Shown: positions 32,769-42,052 of the stretch, piece after piece | How positions within the stretch are numbered: position 1 is the first letter of the stretch | How the letters are laid out: every line of letters starts with the position of its first letter | From: GCA-002793235 sp965267355 | GTDB taxonomy: Bacteria > Bacteroidota > Bacteroidia > Flavobacteriales_E > Vicingaceae | Assembly: GCA_965267355.1 (NCBI GenBank) | Contig: OZ253956.1 | Coordinates: 124,001-188,000, forward strand | DNA: 64,000 nucleotides | Direction of reading: 5' to 3' | Notes under the pieces: generated by a model | What the model was told of the DNA's origin: nothing | Databases searched by the model: none | What the model saw: the letters and a program-made list of their open reading frames with translations, nothing else | Position numbers and translations under genes: made by a program

Positions 32769-33248
32769 ATGAGAATCTTTAAAGAAGCAAAATATACTTT
32801 CTACAGTAATGATTCTTTAGAAACATTGATAGAAAATTTCAAGAAAAATGTTGAACCTATTAAAGGTTTCAACCTTCGTGGATATAGGACTACTAAAAAA
32901 AAGTACGAGGGGTCAATCGCCAAAACCTATTTTATCCTAAACAAAGTAAACGATATGAATACAAGTTTCGGAACTGATTATGAAGGAAATATAGTTGAAG
33001 AAAATGGTAAACTTAAAATAACTATAACAGCTTCAACTCCAGCACAGGTTAAAGTAATTTTTTGGTTCATGACTGTTATGTGTCTTATTTTCTTTTTGAT
33101 TTCTGCTTCTCATTCTTTTAAACTTGATGTATTCTCCTACATTTCTTTAGCAGCTTTGGCTGTCCAAATTGGAATTGTTTTGATTTTTAACTCAATCCGA
33201 TCGAACATAAATTTTAAACCTATCGAAAGAGTTTTTCAAAACCACTAA
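32769..33248 (+). CDS. Hypothetical membrane protein with two helices
   Basis: This 159-residue protein has a cytoplasmic N-terminal part of about 95 residues (a beta-rich region including YFILNKVNDMNTSFGTDYEG) and two adjoining membrane helices (about 97-115 and 123-145), ending in a short tail. No family recognised. It lies 21 bp after lysA and could be cotranscribed; a TATCTTTG -7-like element (32756-32763) just before the start also allows its own promoter. Confidence 0.6.
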   Translation: MRIFKEAKYTFYSNDSLETLIENFKKNVEPIKGFNLRGYRTTKKKYEGSIAKTYFILNKVNDMNTSFGTDYEGNIVEENGKLKITITASTPAQVKVIFWFMTVMCLIFFLISASHSFKLDVFSYISLAALAVQIGIVLIFNSIRSNINFKPIERVFQNH

Positions 33249-33253
33249 ACTAT

Positions 33254-34006
33254 TTACTCTTTTCTCTTATAAACCCGTACATAGTCTATCTCAAAATTAT
33301 TAGGGAAGATTGTGTTTTCTAAATTCATGTCATTAGTTTCACTAACTTCGTTATTGATAATAATGTGCATAGGAAACGTGAAATACTTTCTTCCTCTTCT
33401 AGATGTTTTAATTTTTTTATTGTCGTAATACCACACTATTTTCTTTTTAGTCCATTCAACAGCGTAAATATGAAAACCATCCGAGCCATCAACTTTCATA
33501 TTGTAATTTTTAGGCTGCTGTTTCCTTTTATTTCGTTTTGTTAACCAATGCTGGTTAGTATTAATATTATTTGGCTCAATGGTATAAAACTCATAAATAT
33601 CAATTTCTGGTGGCCATTGTTCTGTACTTACCAGCCAAAAAGCTGTCCAAAAACCTTCTCCTTTAGGATTTTTACTTCTAATCTCAAAATAACCGTATTG
33701 TTGTTTAAATGATTTATGGTTATCAATCAATCCAGATGAATATGGCAAATTCTCTTTATTGGGTGATTTATCAGCTACAATCAATAAAGTAGAGTCTGTA
33801 AACTGAAACTGGTCTGTATCATAATAACAAATTCCATCTTTATTAAATCGTCCTCCCCAATAATAATGGTCTTGCCATTTGGTATAATCTAACTTTCGAT
33901 CATTAAATTCATCGTTAAAGGTCAGTTTCCACCCCTCTTTTTCAATAGGGTTTTGTGCATTTACAAATAATGGGAATAACAAAATAAATAAAGTGCATCT
34001 TCTCAT
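33254..34006 (-). CDS. Glycoside hydrolase family 16 endo-glucanase-like enzyme
   Basis: This 250-residue exported hydrolase has a signal peptide (RCTLFILLFPLFVNAQ, cut near 18). GH16 catalytic residues are visible in EIDIYE: E134 (nucleophile), D136 and E139 (acid/base). Aromatic substrate-cleft residues include WTAFWLV, and the fold closes with FEIDYVRVYK. GH16 enzymes cut beta-1,3(4)-glucans such as laminarin, as well as agar or carrageenan; specificity is not readable here. It is the last gene of ubiA-maf-GH16 and lacks any T9SS tail or carbohydrate-binding module. Confidence 0.9.
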   Translation of the reverse strand: MRRCTLFILLFPLFVNAQNPIEKEGWKLTFNDEFNDRKLDYTKWQDHYYWGGRFNKDGICYYDTDQFQFTDSTLLIVADKSPNKENLPYSSGLIDNHKSFKQQYGYFEIRSKNPKGEGFWTAFWLVSTEQWPPEIDIYEFYTIEPNNINTNQHWLTKRNKRKQQPKNYNMKVDGSDGFHIYAVEWTKKKIVWYYDNKKIKTSRRGRKYFTFPMHIIINNEVSETNDMNLENTIFPNNFEIDYVRVYKRKE

Positions 34007-34009
34007 TTC

Positions 34010-34582
34010 TTAAAATTCTTTTAATTTTTCATACAGCTTTTGAACAGGCAATCCAACTACATTAAAATACGAGCCTTTAATCTTCTCAATACCAACATAG
34101 CCTATCCATTCTTGGATTCCATAACTTCCTGCCTTATCATACGGTTGATAATTATCAATGTAATAGTTAATCTCCTCTTCAGATAAAGATTTAAAATAAA
34201 CTTCCGTAGCATCATAAAAAGAAGTGACTTTATCCAGACTCATTAAAGTAATAGCTGTTATAACTTCATGCTTTTTACCTGATAAATCACTCAACATTTG
34301 AAAAGCTTCTTGTTTATCATTGGGTTTTCCTAAAATCTTATCTTCTAAGCAAACAATAGTATCAGAAGTAATTACCAAATCATTAGGGTTCAATTCATTT
34401 TTAAATGCCTCAGCTTTTAATTCACTTAAATAAATCGCAACTTGTTCTCTTTTTAAATCATCAGGATAAACCTCTTCAACTTCTTTTGTTCTTAATTCAA
34501 AATCAGCAACAATTTCTTTCAATAAACTTTGCCTTCGAGGTGATTTGGAAGCAAGAATAATGTTCTTTGAAGACTTAAACAT
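34010..34582 (-). CDS. maf: Maf family nucleotide pyrophosphatase
   Basis: This 190-residue cytoplasmic protein opens with ILASKSPRRQSLLKEI (the Maf signature SxSPRR) near 9-24. It has DLVITSDTIVCLEDKILGKP near 65-84 and YDKAGSYGIQ near 149-158. Maf proteins hydrolyse non-canonical nucleoside triphosphates (dTTP/UTP or methylated forms), limiting misincorporation. It starts 8 nt inside the end of the prenyltransferase gene. Confidence 0.93.
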   Translation of the reverse strand: MFKSSKNIILASKSPRRQSLLKEIVADFELRTKEVEEVYPDDLKREQVAIYLSELKAEAFKNELNPNDLVITSDTIVCLEDKILGKPNDKQEAFQMLSDLSGKKHEVITAITLMSLDKVTSFYDATEVYFKSLSEEEINYYIDNYQPYDKAGSYGIQEWIGYVGIEKIKGSYFNVVGLPVQKLYEKLKEF

Positions 34583-35609
34583 TGATGGTGTTATAGTAAA
34601 AAAATAAAGAGTAAACGATTCCCATTAACATAACAAGTTTCATGTATTTGCTTAATTGGGTGTAATCTTTCTTCTCTTTTGCTTGATATAACTTATAAAT
34701 AATGTAACCCAAAGGAACTTGTACAGCAAACAAAAAATACATAAAAGAACCTGTATCTTTAGCTTGCAGTTGATGATGCTGCAAATAACCAATAGCAACA
34801 ATCATAATTACAGCGAAAATTTGAGCAACATAAGTTGCTTTTTTCTTGCCATATACTACCGCCAAAGTATTACTAAAATACTTTTTATCACCCTCATAAT
34901 CTTCAACATCCTTAATAATCTCCCTTACCACAGTACTTAAAAAAGCAAACAAACTAAAGCCAAGTGTCCAATATAAAATACTTGTTAGCAATCTGTTTAG
35001 TTGAAATTCTATCAATTCGAATGGAGTCTCTTCTTCTAAATAAAAAAGTAAAGCATTAACCGTATTATCAGAATTCTGATGCTGTAATATTAGCTCATAC
35101 AACCCTGCAACCAATGGCACCAGTGCTGCCAATAGAGCAACAATTAAGTTTCCAACTAGTACTTGCTTTTTAAACATGGTTGAATAATACCATAAGGCAC
35201 CTACTGATAAAACTTGAATTAGTGCCAGTTTCCAGTTACCCATAATGTAAGCCAAGTAAACACCAATTAAAACAGCAATAGAACTAATTACAATATGAGC
35301 CCCCATTGCTACTCTACGCTTTATATGCTTGCCCACCAAAATAGTTTCTGGGCGATTAACCCTATCCACCTTCACATCAAAATAATCATTTATTATATAC
35401 CCAGCTGCAGCCACCATAACTGTTGAGAGACTCAATAGAAAAAAGTTTAAATCACTCATTTGTAAGCCAACTTGATTAATATCTTGATCTCCAGAAAACT
35501 TATACAAAAACGGTCCGATAATAGCATATCTAATAGCATACTGAGTAGCCACAATTATCAATAAATTAGGCAAGCGAATTAATTTTATGAAAGCAACAAA
35601 TGGACTCAT
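34575..35609 (-). CDS. UbiA-family prenyltransferase (geranylgeranylglycerol-phosphate type)
   Basis: This 344-residue integral membrane enzyme has about nine helices. It has both aspartate-rich motifs: NDYFDVKVDRVNRPE near 69-83 and DVEDYEGDKKY near 236-246. Bacteroidete proteins of this type are annotated as geranylgeranylglycerol-phosphate geranylgeranyltransferases, but close homologues include menaquinone enzymes, so the acceptor is uncertain. It is the first gene of the ubiA-maf-GH16 operon, divergent from recQ. Confidence 0.88.
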   Translation of the reverse strand: MSPFVAFIKLIRLPNLLIIVATQYAIRYAIIGPFLYKFSGDQDINQVGLQMSDLNFFLLSLSTVMVAAAGYIINDYFDVKVDRVNRPETILVGKHIKRRVAMGAHIVISSIAVLIGVYLAYIMGNWKLALIQVLSVGALWYYSTMFKKQVLVGNLIVALLAALVPLVAGLYELILQHQNSDNTVNALLFYLEEETPFELIEFQLNRLLTSILYWTLGFSLFAFLSTVVREIIKDVEDYEGDKKYFSNTLAVVYGKKKATYVAQIFAVIMIVAIGYLQHHQLQAKDTGSFMYFLFAVQVPLGYIIYKLYQAKEKKDYTQLSKYMKLVMLMGIVYSLFFYYNTINV

Positions 35610-35665
35610 AACTCTGTAACTGTAAAAATAAAACTAATTTTATAATTAAAGATTCTTTCTTCTAA

Positions 35666-37570
35666 ATGGGTATTAATCAAATATTACTGAAATATTGGGG
35701 TTATAATAGTTTTCGACCTTTACAGGAAGATATAATTAATTCTGTTTTAGATGGAAATGACACGTTAGCCTTACTACCTACCGGTGGTGGAAAATCCATT
35801 TGTTTTCAAGTACCTGCATTAGCAAAGGAAGGAATTTGCATTGTAGTTTCCCCATTAATTGCTCTGATGAAAGATCAAGTTGAAAACCTTAAGAAAAGAA
35901 GTATTAAAGCGGAAGCAGTTTTCTCAGGGATGACCAAAAGAGAAATAGATATAATTTTAGATAATTGCGTTTATGGAGATATTAAGTTTTTATATGTATC
36001 ACCTGAAAGAATAGAAACTGAAATATTCAAAGTTAGATATGAGAAGATGAATGTGAATTTGATAGCAGTAGATGAATCACATTGCATTTCTCAATGGGGT
36101 TATGACTTTAGACCTTCTTATTTGAATATTGCACACCTCAGAGAAAATAAACCTGATATTCCTGTATTAGCGTTAACGGCAACCGCTACTCCTGAGGTAG
36201 TTGTAGACATTCAAAAACAACTTCAGTTTAAACAAGAGAATGTTTTACAAAAGAGTTTTGAACGTAAAAACTTGGCGTATGCAGTATTAGAAGAGGAAAA
36301 CAAAAATGCTCGATTACTGAAGATATTAAAGAATGTACCTGGAACTTCTGTTGTTTATGTTAGAAGTAGAAAGCACACCAAAGAAATAGCTAGTTTTTTA
36401 TTAAAAAACGGTATTTCAGCTGATTTTTACCATGCTGGTTTAAGTAATGAAGAAAGAAGTCAGAAACAGAATAGTTGGATAAATGACAATACAAGAGTAA
36501 TTGTTTCAACTAACGCTTTTGGGATGGGTATTGATAAACCTGATGTTCGTTCGGTTGTTCATATTGATTTACCTGATTCTTTAGAAGCTTATTTTCAAGA
36601 AGCTGGAAGAGCTGGTAGAGATGAGAAAAAAGCTTATGCAGTTTTACTCGTTGAAGAAGCTGATCGATTAGATTTAACTCAACGAATCATCAATAGTTTT
36701 CCAGAGATAGAAACTATAAAAAAAGTATATCAAGCTCTGGCTAATTACTATCAACTACCCATTGGAAGCGGTCTAAACGAAAGTTATGATTTTAATATTG
36801 TTGAATTCAGCAACCAATATAACTTTAAAGTATTTACCGTTTTTAACTGCTTAAAGTTTCTAGAAAAAGAAGGCTACATATACCTTTCAGAATCTACTTT
36901 TAATCCCTCTAGAGTTAAGTTTGAGTTGAACAAATCAGAACTTTATGAATTTCAAGTAAAACATCCTCATCATGATTTGTTGATTAAAACTGTCTTACGC
37001 TCTTATGGAGGTATTTTTGAGAATTATATAAAGATTGATGAAACCGAATTAGCTCAACGATTAAAAACAAGTAAAGCTAAAGTTGAAGAAGGACTTCACT
37101 ACTTAAACTCTCTTGAAGTGATTAGCTACCTTCCACAAACCACTCAACCTCAGCTTACCTATTTAACCGAAAGACTAGAGGATAAAAATGTAGTTATATC
37201 AGCACAGCATTACCATGATAGAAAAGAAATAGCTGTAAAGAAAATGGAAAGTGTAATTTATTACGCTACTACCAAGCACAAATGCAGAAGTGAAATTTTA
37301 TTAAATTATTTTGGCGAAAAAGACACCTATCGTTGTGGCGTTTGTGATGTTTGTTTAGAGAGAAATAAATTAGAACTGAGCGATGTTGAATTTAGTGCAG
37401 TGTCAGATCAGATTAAAAAACAGTTAAAAGAATCTCCTTTACCAATGACTGAATTAGTAAATCAGATAAAAGATGTTAGAGACGATAAAATCATTAAGGT
37501 AATTCAGTGGTTAATGGAGAACGGAAAAATAAAACCAAATCAAGAGAACTTATTGGAATGGAAAAAATAA
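35666..37570 (+). CDS. recQ: ATP-dependent DNA helicase RecQ
   Basis: This 634-residue RecQ superfamily 2 helicase has motif 0 FRPLQEDII near 16-24, Walker A LPTGGGKS near 36-43, and DESH with the aromatic loop DESHCISQWGYDFRPSY near 135-151. Motif VI is QEAGRAGRDEK near 311-321. RecQ-Ct zinc cysteines lie near 540-570 (C-R-S, CGVCDVC). The protein ends in a winged-helix segment and lacks an HRDC domain. Its end overlaps the next acetyltransferase by 13 nt. Confidence 0.95.
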   Translation: MGINQILLKYWGYNSFRPLQEDIINSVLDGNDTLALLPTGGGKSICFQVPALAKEGICIVVSPLIALMKDQVENLKKRSIKAEAVFSGMTKREIDIILDNCVYGDIKFLYVSPERIETEIFKVRYEKMNVNLIAVDESHCISQWGYDFRPSYLNIAHLRENKPDIPVLALTATATPEVVVDIQKQLQFKQENVLQKSFERKNLAYAVLEEENKNARLLKILKNVPGTSVVYVRSRKHTKEIASFLLKNGISADFYHAGLSNEERSQKQNSWINDNTRVIVSTNAFGMGIDKPDVRSVVHIDLPDSLEAYFQEAGRAGRDEKKAYAVLLVEEADRLDLTQRIINSFPEIETIKKVYQALANYYQLPIGSGLNESYDFNIVEFSNQYNFKVFTVFNCLKFLEKEGYIYLSESTFNPSRVKFELNKSELYEFQVKHPHHDLLIKTVLRSYGGIFENYIKIDETELAQRLKTSKAKVEEGLHYLNSLEVISYLPQTTQPQLTYLTERLEDKNVVISAQHYHDRKEIAVKKMESVIYYATTKHKCRSEILLNYFGEKDTYRCGVCDVCLERNKLELSDVEFSAVSDQIKKQLKESPLPMTELVNQIKDVRDDKIIKVIQWLMENGKIKPNQENLLEWKK

Positions 37571-38010
37571 CCTGGATAACTAAGGCTTTTAAAGATTTAA
37601 GTGTAGATGAATATTGGGAGATATTACATTTACGCACAGAAATATTTGTGGTTGAGCAAGATTGCCCTTATCAAGAAGTTGACGAAAAGGATAAAAAATC
37701 ATTTCACATTTTTGGAAGAGCTGAAACCGGAGAAGTAATTGCTACCAGCAGAATTGTACTACCAGGTGTTTCTTACAACGAAATATCTATTGGTAGAGTA
37801 GCTTTAAAAAAAGAGTATAGAGGAAAAGGGATTGCAGATGAAATGATGTTAGAAACTTTTAAATTCATTGAACAAGAATTTGGAAAAGTTCCCATAAGAA
37901 TATCAGCGCAAGAATATCTGCTCAACTTTTATGGAAAACATGGTTTTAAACAAATTGGAGAAGGATATCTAGAAGATAATATTCCTCATGTTGAAATGTT
38001 GAGAGACTAA
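37558..38010 (+). CDS. elaA: ElaA-type GNAT acetyltransferase
   Basis: This 150-residue protein matches ElaA: an early LHLRTEIFVVEQDCPYQEVDEKD near residues 23-45, SIGRVALKKEYRGKGIADEMM near 80-100 as the acetyl-CoA loop, and FYGKHGFKQIGEGYLEDNIPHVEM at the end. I use the ATG at 37558; a longer form from 37507 would place 17 recQ-frame-overlapping residues before it. The substrate is unknown. It converges with the haem lipoprotein gene, overlapping by 4 nt. Confidence 0.88.
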   Translation: MEKITWITKAFKDLSVDEYWEILHLRTEIFVVEQDCPYQEVDEKDKKSFHIFGRAETGEVIATSRIVLPGVSYNEISIGRVALKKEYRGKGIADEMMLETFKFIEQEFGKVPIRISAQEYLLNFYGKHGFKQIGEGYLEDNIPHVEMLRD

Positions 38011-38486
38011 TGAATAATTAGTTTCTTAATCCTTTTTATTGGACCAGGACAAACTACTTGATGGCAATCAATACATCGATTGACTAACTGGTTAAATTGT
38101 TCAGTTTTAGCCTCTGCATCAGTTGCTTCTTGTAAAGCTTTGGTTTGGTTAATCAAAAGCTCATTAAAAGCTTTAAACTCAGCAGTTTTAACAGTAGGAT
38201 CAGTAGGAGTTGCTGTATGAACTCTTTCTAATTCAGCAATAAACTCATCAGAAACATTTCCTTCATCATTCATGATAAGTTGTTTTAATGAATCTGTTTC
38301 GTAAGATAGGTTACGCATCAATAACGCAAGTTCACTATCACCATTGGGGTTGATTGCTGAAACTTGTGTTTCCTCTTCACAAGTTTTCTCTACTTGCCTT
38401 TCTTTTTCTTGCTCTGAGCAAGCAAAGAAAAAGGATGCCAAAAGGCATCCTAATATGATATAATTTTTACTTCTTAGCATCTTCAA
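38007..38486 (-). CDS. Mono-haem c-type cytochrome-like lipoprotein
   Basis: This 159-residue protein has a lipoprotein signal (LGCLLASFFFAC, lipobox FFAC with Cys at about 23) and a helical acidic middle. Near its C-terminus is one CIDCH haem-c motif (about residue 138-142) followed by VVCPGPIKRIKKL. The position of CxxCH at the C-terminal end of a helical domain is that of cytochrome c'/c-556-like four-helix proteins. It is probably anchored at the membrane surface facing the periplasm. It overlaps the upstream DUF4920 gene by 20 nt (14 if the second ATG is used), so the two are coupled. Confidence 0.72.
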   Translation of the reverse strand: MKMLRSKNYIILGCLLASFFFACSEQEKERQVEKTCEEETQVSAINPNGDSELALLMRNLSYETDSLKQLIMNDEGNVSDEFIAELERVHTATPTDPTVKTAEFKAFNELLINQTKALQEATDAEAKTEQFNQLVNRCIDCHQVVCPGPIKRIKKLIIH

Positions 38487-38979
38487 TAATAACTCCAGTA
38501 GCTTCGAAAGAATAAGTTATTTCTGGTTCAGTAATCGCATCAATTTCTTCTTGACTTGCATTAGCATCTTCAGCATAGTGTTTTAAAGTTGCTACATCTA
38601 AAGTGTCAATTTTTGCATACCCAGTTAATGTAGCAGTTTTCCCTGCAGCATCTTTAGGAACAAAAAAACCATAATCTTTAAAAGTAACATGCATATCTTT
38701 ATCATCTCCTAAGTCTAAAGTCATCCAACATCCTTTTTTTGCACAAACATCAGTAATCTCAGCAGACATTGTTGCCACCATAGAATCACCCGTAAATTTT
38801 GACATGAAATCTTCTGCAGTTAAAGCACCGGTAGCATCAAACTCCTCACCATGTATAGTTTGAGTTACTTCTTCTTCAACAGTTGCTACTTCTTCTGTTA
38901 CTTCTTCGTTTGTTGTTTCTTCTGCTCCACCACATGCAATCAATAATGTAGCAGCTAATGGTATAAAAATATTCTTCAT
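38467..38979 (-). CDS. DUF4920 lipoprotein
   Basis: This 170-residue exported protein has a lipobox (LLIACGG, Cys at about 16) and an acidic linker rich in Glu and Thr to about residue 45. The DUF4920 domain has the hallmark DVCAKKGCWMTLDL near 84-97 and MHVTFKDYGFFVPKDAAGK near 101-119. The two cysteines could bind metal or form a disulphide. Function unknown. It is cotranscribed with the mono-haem lipoprotein, which suggests a redox or metal-related role. Confidence 0.82.
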   Translation of the reverse strand: MKNIFIPLAATLLIACGGAEETTNEEVTEEVATVEEEVTQTIHGEEFDATGALTAEDFMSKFTGDSMVATMSAEITDVCAKKGCWMTLDLGDDKDMHVTFKDYGFFVPKDAAGKTATLTGYAKIDTLDVATLKHYAEDANASQEEIDAITEPEITYSFEATGVIIEDAKK

Positions 38980-39086
38980 TATCTTAATTTTGTTAATTAG
39001 ATGACAAATTTAGATTTTTTAAACGTTTTAGATATACCAATAAATAGTTTTACCGTTAATTAGAATGATTATAATTAAGCCCACTT

Positions 39087-39539
39087 ATGTTTAAATTTGT
39101 TACCATAGTTTTAATAGGAATTTTATCAGTAACTAATCTTATGGCCCAAGAAGAAAAAAAGGAAGTAAAGCTGAATAAGCTAAACGACTTTGAAAAGTAC
39201 GTTATCATCAATAAAGGGACAGAAAGACCTTTTACAGGAGAGTACACTAATCATAAAGCTGAAGGTTATTATTTGTGTAAACAATGTAATTATCCGTTAT
39301 ATACCTCTGCTGATAAATTTCCATCACACTGTGGTTGGCCAAGTTTTGATGATGAAATAGATGGTCATGTAAAGCGTGTTCCTGATGCTGATGGCAGCAG
39401 AACAGAAATTGTTTGTGCCAGATGTGATGGACATTTAGGTCATGTGTTTACTGGAGAAGGTTTTACTGCTAAAAACACCAGACATTGTGTGAATTCTGTT
39501 TCTCTAAGATTTGTAAACAAAGAGGAATTTAAAAATTGA
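39087..39539 (+). CDS. msrB: Exported peptide-methionine (R)-S-oxide reductase
   Basis: This 150-residue enzyme reduces methionine R-sulfoxides. A signal peptide (FKFVTIVLIGILSVTNLMAQ) precedes the MsrB domain, so it probably repairs periplasmic proteins. Zinc cysteines are present as CKQC (residue about 56) and CARC (about 111). The catalytic cysteine lies in RHCVNSVSLRF near 134-144. The length without the signal is close to the usual MsrB core. It ends at the bidirectional terminator near 39548. Confidence 0.95.
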   Translation: MFKFVTIVLIGILSVTNLMAQEEKKEVKLNKLNDFEKYVIINKGTERPFTGEYTNHKAEGYYLCKQCNYPLYTSADKFPSHCGWPSFDDEIDGHVKRVPDADGSRTEIVCARCDGHLGHVFTGEGFTAKNTRHCVNSVSLRFVNKEEFKN

Positions 39540-39547
39540 TTAAATAA

Positions 39548-39577
39548 AAAAGGCTTAATAAAATTATTAAGCCTTTT
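39548..39577. terminator. Bidirectional rho-independent terminator
   Basis: AAAAGGCTTAAT and ATTAAGCCTTTT pair around a 6-nt loop. It lies between the convergent msrB and aqpZ genes. Confidence 0.9.
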
Positions 39578-39598
39578 AATTTTATCTGAGTATTTTCC

Positions 39599-40285
39599 TT
39601 ATTCTTCGTTAGGAGATAAAAATTTATACACCACTCCTGCTAGTATAGCACCTACAATTGGAACAACCACAAATAACCATAACTGATCTATAGCCCATCC
39701 TCCGGCAAATAGTGCCTGACTAAAACTACGGGCAGGATTTACTGATGTATTAGTTACAGGTATACTTATTAAATGTATTAACGTTAAACCTAAACCAATT
39801 GCCAGGCCTCCCATTCCTTTAGGAGCTTTATCATGAGTTGAACCCAAAATAATGAATAGAAACATAAAAGTCATTACTAATTCTGTAACTAATGCAGCTA
39901 CCATACCGTACCCTCCAGGCGAATGCTTTCCGTAACCATTAGCTGCAAACCCACCAAGTTCAAAACCATCTTTACCGCTAGCTATTAAATATAAAACTGC
40001 TGCACCAACTACTGCACCCATTAATTGAGCAGCTATGTAACCCAACAAATCTTTTTTGTCAAACCTTCCTGCAGCTGCTAAACCTATTGAAACTGCTGGA
40101 TTAAGATGGCACCCTGAAATATGCCCAATGGCATAAGCCATAGTTAATACTGTTAACCCAAATGCTATTGAAACACCAACAAACCCAATACCTAACTCAG
40201 GGTAAGCAGCTGCTAAAACTGCACTTCCACATCCCCCTAACACCAACCAAAAAGTACCTATAAATTCTGCTATTAATTTTTTCAT
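39599..40285 (-). CDS. aqpZ: Aquaporin Z
   Basis: This 228-residue MIP channel has six helices and both NPA boxes: HLNPAVSIG near 63-71 and TSVNPARSFSQAL near 187-199. AEFIGTFWLVLGGCGSAV opens the first helix. The constriction residues cannot be judged without alignment, but the AqpZ-like pattern favours water. I start it at 40285 (MKKLIAEF); upstream in-frame sequence lies within mscL. It begins 2 nt after the mscL stop, so the two channels are coordinately expressed. Confidence 0.93.
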   Translation of the reverse strand: MKKLIAEFIGTFWLVLGGCGSAVLAAAYPELGIGFVGVSIAFGLTVLTMAYAIGHISGCHLNPAVSIGLAAAGRFDKKDLLGYIAAQLMGAVVGAAVLYLIASGKDGFELGGFAANGYGKHSPGGYGMVAALVTELVMTFMFLFIILGSTHDKAPKGMGGLAIGLGLTLIHLISIPVTNTSVNPARSFSQALFAGGWAIDQLWLFVVVPIVGAILAGVVYKFLSPNEE

Positions 40286-40287
40286 AA

Positions 40288-40725
40288 TTATTTTTTTAAT
40301 AAATCTCTTATTTCTGTTAAAAGAACTTCTTCCTTGGATGGTGCTGGAGGTGCAGCAGGAGCTTCTTCTTCCTTTTTCTCCATTCTTTCTTTCATTTTGT
40401 TGTATGCCTTTACCACCATAAAAATGCAAAAAGCAACTATTATAAAAGTAATAATGTGGTTGATAAAATTACCATACATGATTGCTACTTCTTCAACAGC
40501 TTCCGCTAATACTGTTTCTCCATCCATTACAGCTGGTACCGGCTCTTGTATCACCATTTTAAGCTGAGTAAAATCTACTCCTCCCATGGCTTTTCCAATT
40601 GGAGGCATAATAATATCGTTAACCAATGATTTTATTATGGCTCCAAAATAAGTGGCCATAATTAAACCAACAGCCATTTCCATTACATTCCCCTTACTTA
40701 TAAATTTTTTAAATTCTTTAAACAT
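40288..40725 (-). CDS. mscL: Large-conductance mechanosensitive channel MscL
   Basis: This 145-residue homopentameric osmotic safety valve has the amphipathic N-terminus MFKEFKKFISKGNVMEMAVG, TM1 with GLIMATYFGAIIKSLVND, an outer loop, TM2 (FINHIITFIIVAFCIFMVVKAYNKM), and a charged C-terminal helix (LLTEIRDLLKK). The start at 40725 fits the family; upstream in-frame codons are leader. It forms an operon with aqpZ. Confidence 0.95.
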   Translation of the reverse strand: MFKEFKKFISKGNVMEMAVGLIMATYFGAIIKSLVNDIIMPPIGKAMGGVDFTQLKMVIQEPVPAVMDGETVLAEAVEEVAIMYGNFINHIITFIIVAFCIFMVVKAYNKMKERMEKKEEEAPAAPPAPSKEEVLLTEIRDLLKK

Positions 40726-40929
40726 GGTTTCAATTTTCAAATTAACAAGGAACACTTTCAGTAATTACTCTTTATGGAAACTATTCAAAATACAAGGTTT
40801 GTATTCAGAAATGAAACGAATTATTATGTCTAAAGTTGCAAACAAAAAATACCTCTTTTCAAATATTAATTCCTTGCATTTAAATTCTCCGTTTAGAATA
40901 AAACTGAAAGTGTTTTTTACCTTTTTCTA

Positions 40930-41943
40930 TTATTTTGCTACTTCTTTAGTAAATTTTACTTTCATCTCAACTCTTCTATTCAATGCTCTACCTTTAGCTG
41001 TTTTATTATCTGCAACAGGTACTTCTTCACCATGACCAGTAGATTCTAATCTATTATCTGCTATACCTTTTTTCACTAGATAATCTTTTACTGCTTTTGC
41101 ACGTTTTTTAGATAATTCTAAGTTTTTAGTATCATCACCAGAAGAATCAGTATGTCCATCAATAATTAAATTATATACTGGGTTATCATTTAATATTTTA
41201 ACCACTTCATTTAAAATTGGGTAAGATGAAGAAGTTAATTTATCACTCCCTGATCTAAACTTAACTCCGTTTAAAGCTTTTTCAAATACTTTTAACTCTG
41301 ATTTTTTCACTTCCGGACAACCATTATTTTTTACTAAACCAGCAACTTTAGGACAAGCATCATCTTTATCAGATACACCATCTCCATCTCCATCAGGACA
41401 TCCTCCTAATTCTTTTGCTCCTTTTTCATTCGGGCAGGTATCGTCTTTATCTGCTAAACCATCTCCATCACTATCAGGGCAACCTCCTAGCTCTTTTAAT
41501 CCTGATGCATCCGGACAAGCATCATCTTTGTCTGCTACACCGTCTCCATCTTTATCTGGACAACCGCCTAATTCTTTTGGTCCTGATACACCTGGACAAG
41601 CATCATCTTTATCTGCTACACCGTCTCCATCTTTATCCGGACAACCATTATGTTCTGGCTTACCAGATATTTCTGGACAACCATCTTCTAAGTCACTTAA
41701 TCCATCTCCATCTGAATCTTTCCATGGACAACCTCCCATTTTACCCCAAACATTTGGACATGGGTCTTCCGTATCCATAATCCCATCTCCATCTGAATCT
41801 CCATCGTTACCTAACAAACCAGCCTCATTACCTACTATTAAAAGAGGTACTAAACTACCTGGCAACTGTGCTTTTACTTGATTGAAATTTGCTGCTCCAA
41901 CTATTAATAAAGCTGCAATTAATAAACTTTTAATTCTTTTCAT
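40930..41943 (-). CDS. OmpA-family protein with thrombospondin type 3 repeats
   Basis: This 337-residue outer-membrane protein has a signal peptide (KSLLIAALLIVGAANFNQVKA), then six calcium-binding TSP3 repeats (D-x-D-G-D-G-x-x-D-x-x-D pattern, about residues 50-190), then an OmpA C-terminal peptidoglycan-binding domain (LIIDGHTDSSGDD, RAKAVKDYLVKKGI, ALNRRVEM, about 215-330). There is no N-terminal beta barrel, so it is probably a lipid-free anchor or a periplasmic/OM linker. Start at 41943 (MKRIKSLL). Divergent from the sigma factor gene, so co-regulation is possible. Confidence 0.92.
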   Translation of the reverse strand: MKRIKSLLIAALLIVGAANFNQVKAQLPGSLVPLLIVGNEAGLLGNDGDSDGDGIMDTEDPCPNVWGKMGGCPWKDSDGDGLSDLEDGCPEISGKPEHNGCPDKDGDGVADKDDACPGVSGPKELGGCPDKDGDGVADKDDACPDASGLKELGGCPDSDGDGLADKDDTCPNEKGAKELGGCPDGDGDGVSDKDDACPKVAGLVKNNGCPEVKKSELKVFEKALNGVKFRSGSDKLTSSSYPILNEVVKILNDNPVYNLIIDGHTDSSGDDTKNLELSKKRAKAVKDYLVKKGIADNRLESTGHGEEVPVADNKTAKGRALNRRVEMKVKFTKEVAK

Positions 41944-42052
41944 AATTCTAATATTTTTAATTTGCGTTTCTCTTAAGACAAGAAAAAAATGAAAAGTCAC
42001 ATTTCGGATAATTTATTTTTTTATTCCTTATAATTGTTTCTCGATTTCTAAT

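Noticed and set aside
39599..40429. A longer aquaporin starting at 40429
   Set aside because: The extra N-terminal residues are read out of frame within mscL and are basic and cysteine-rich; the family start is at 40285.
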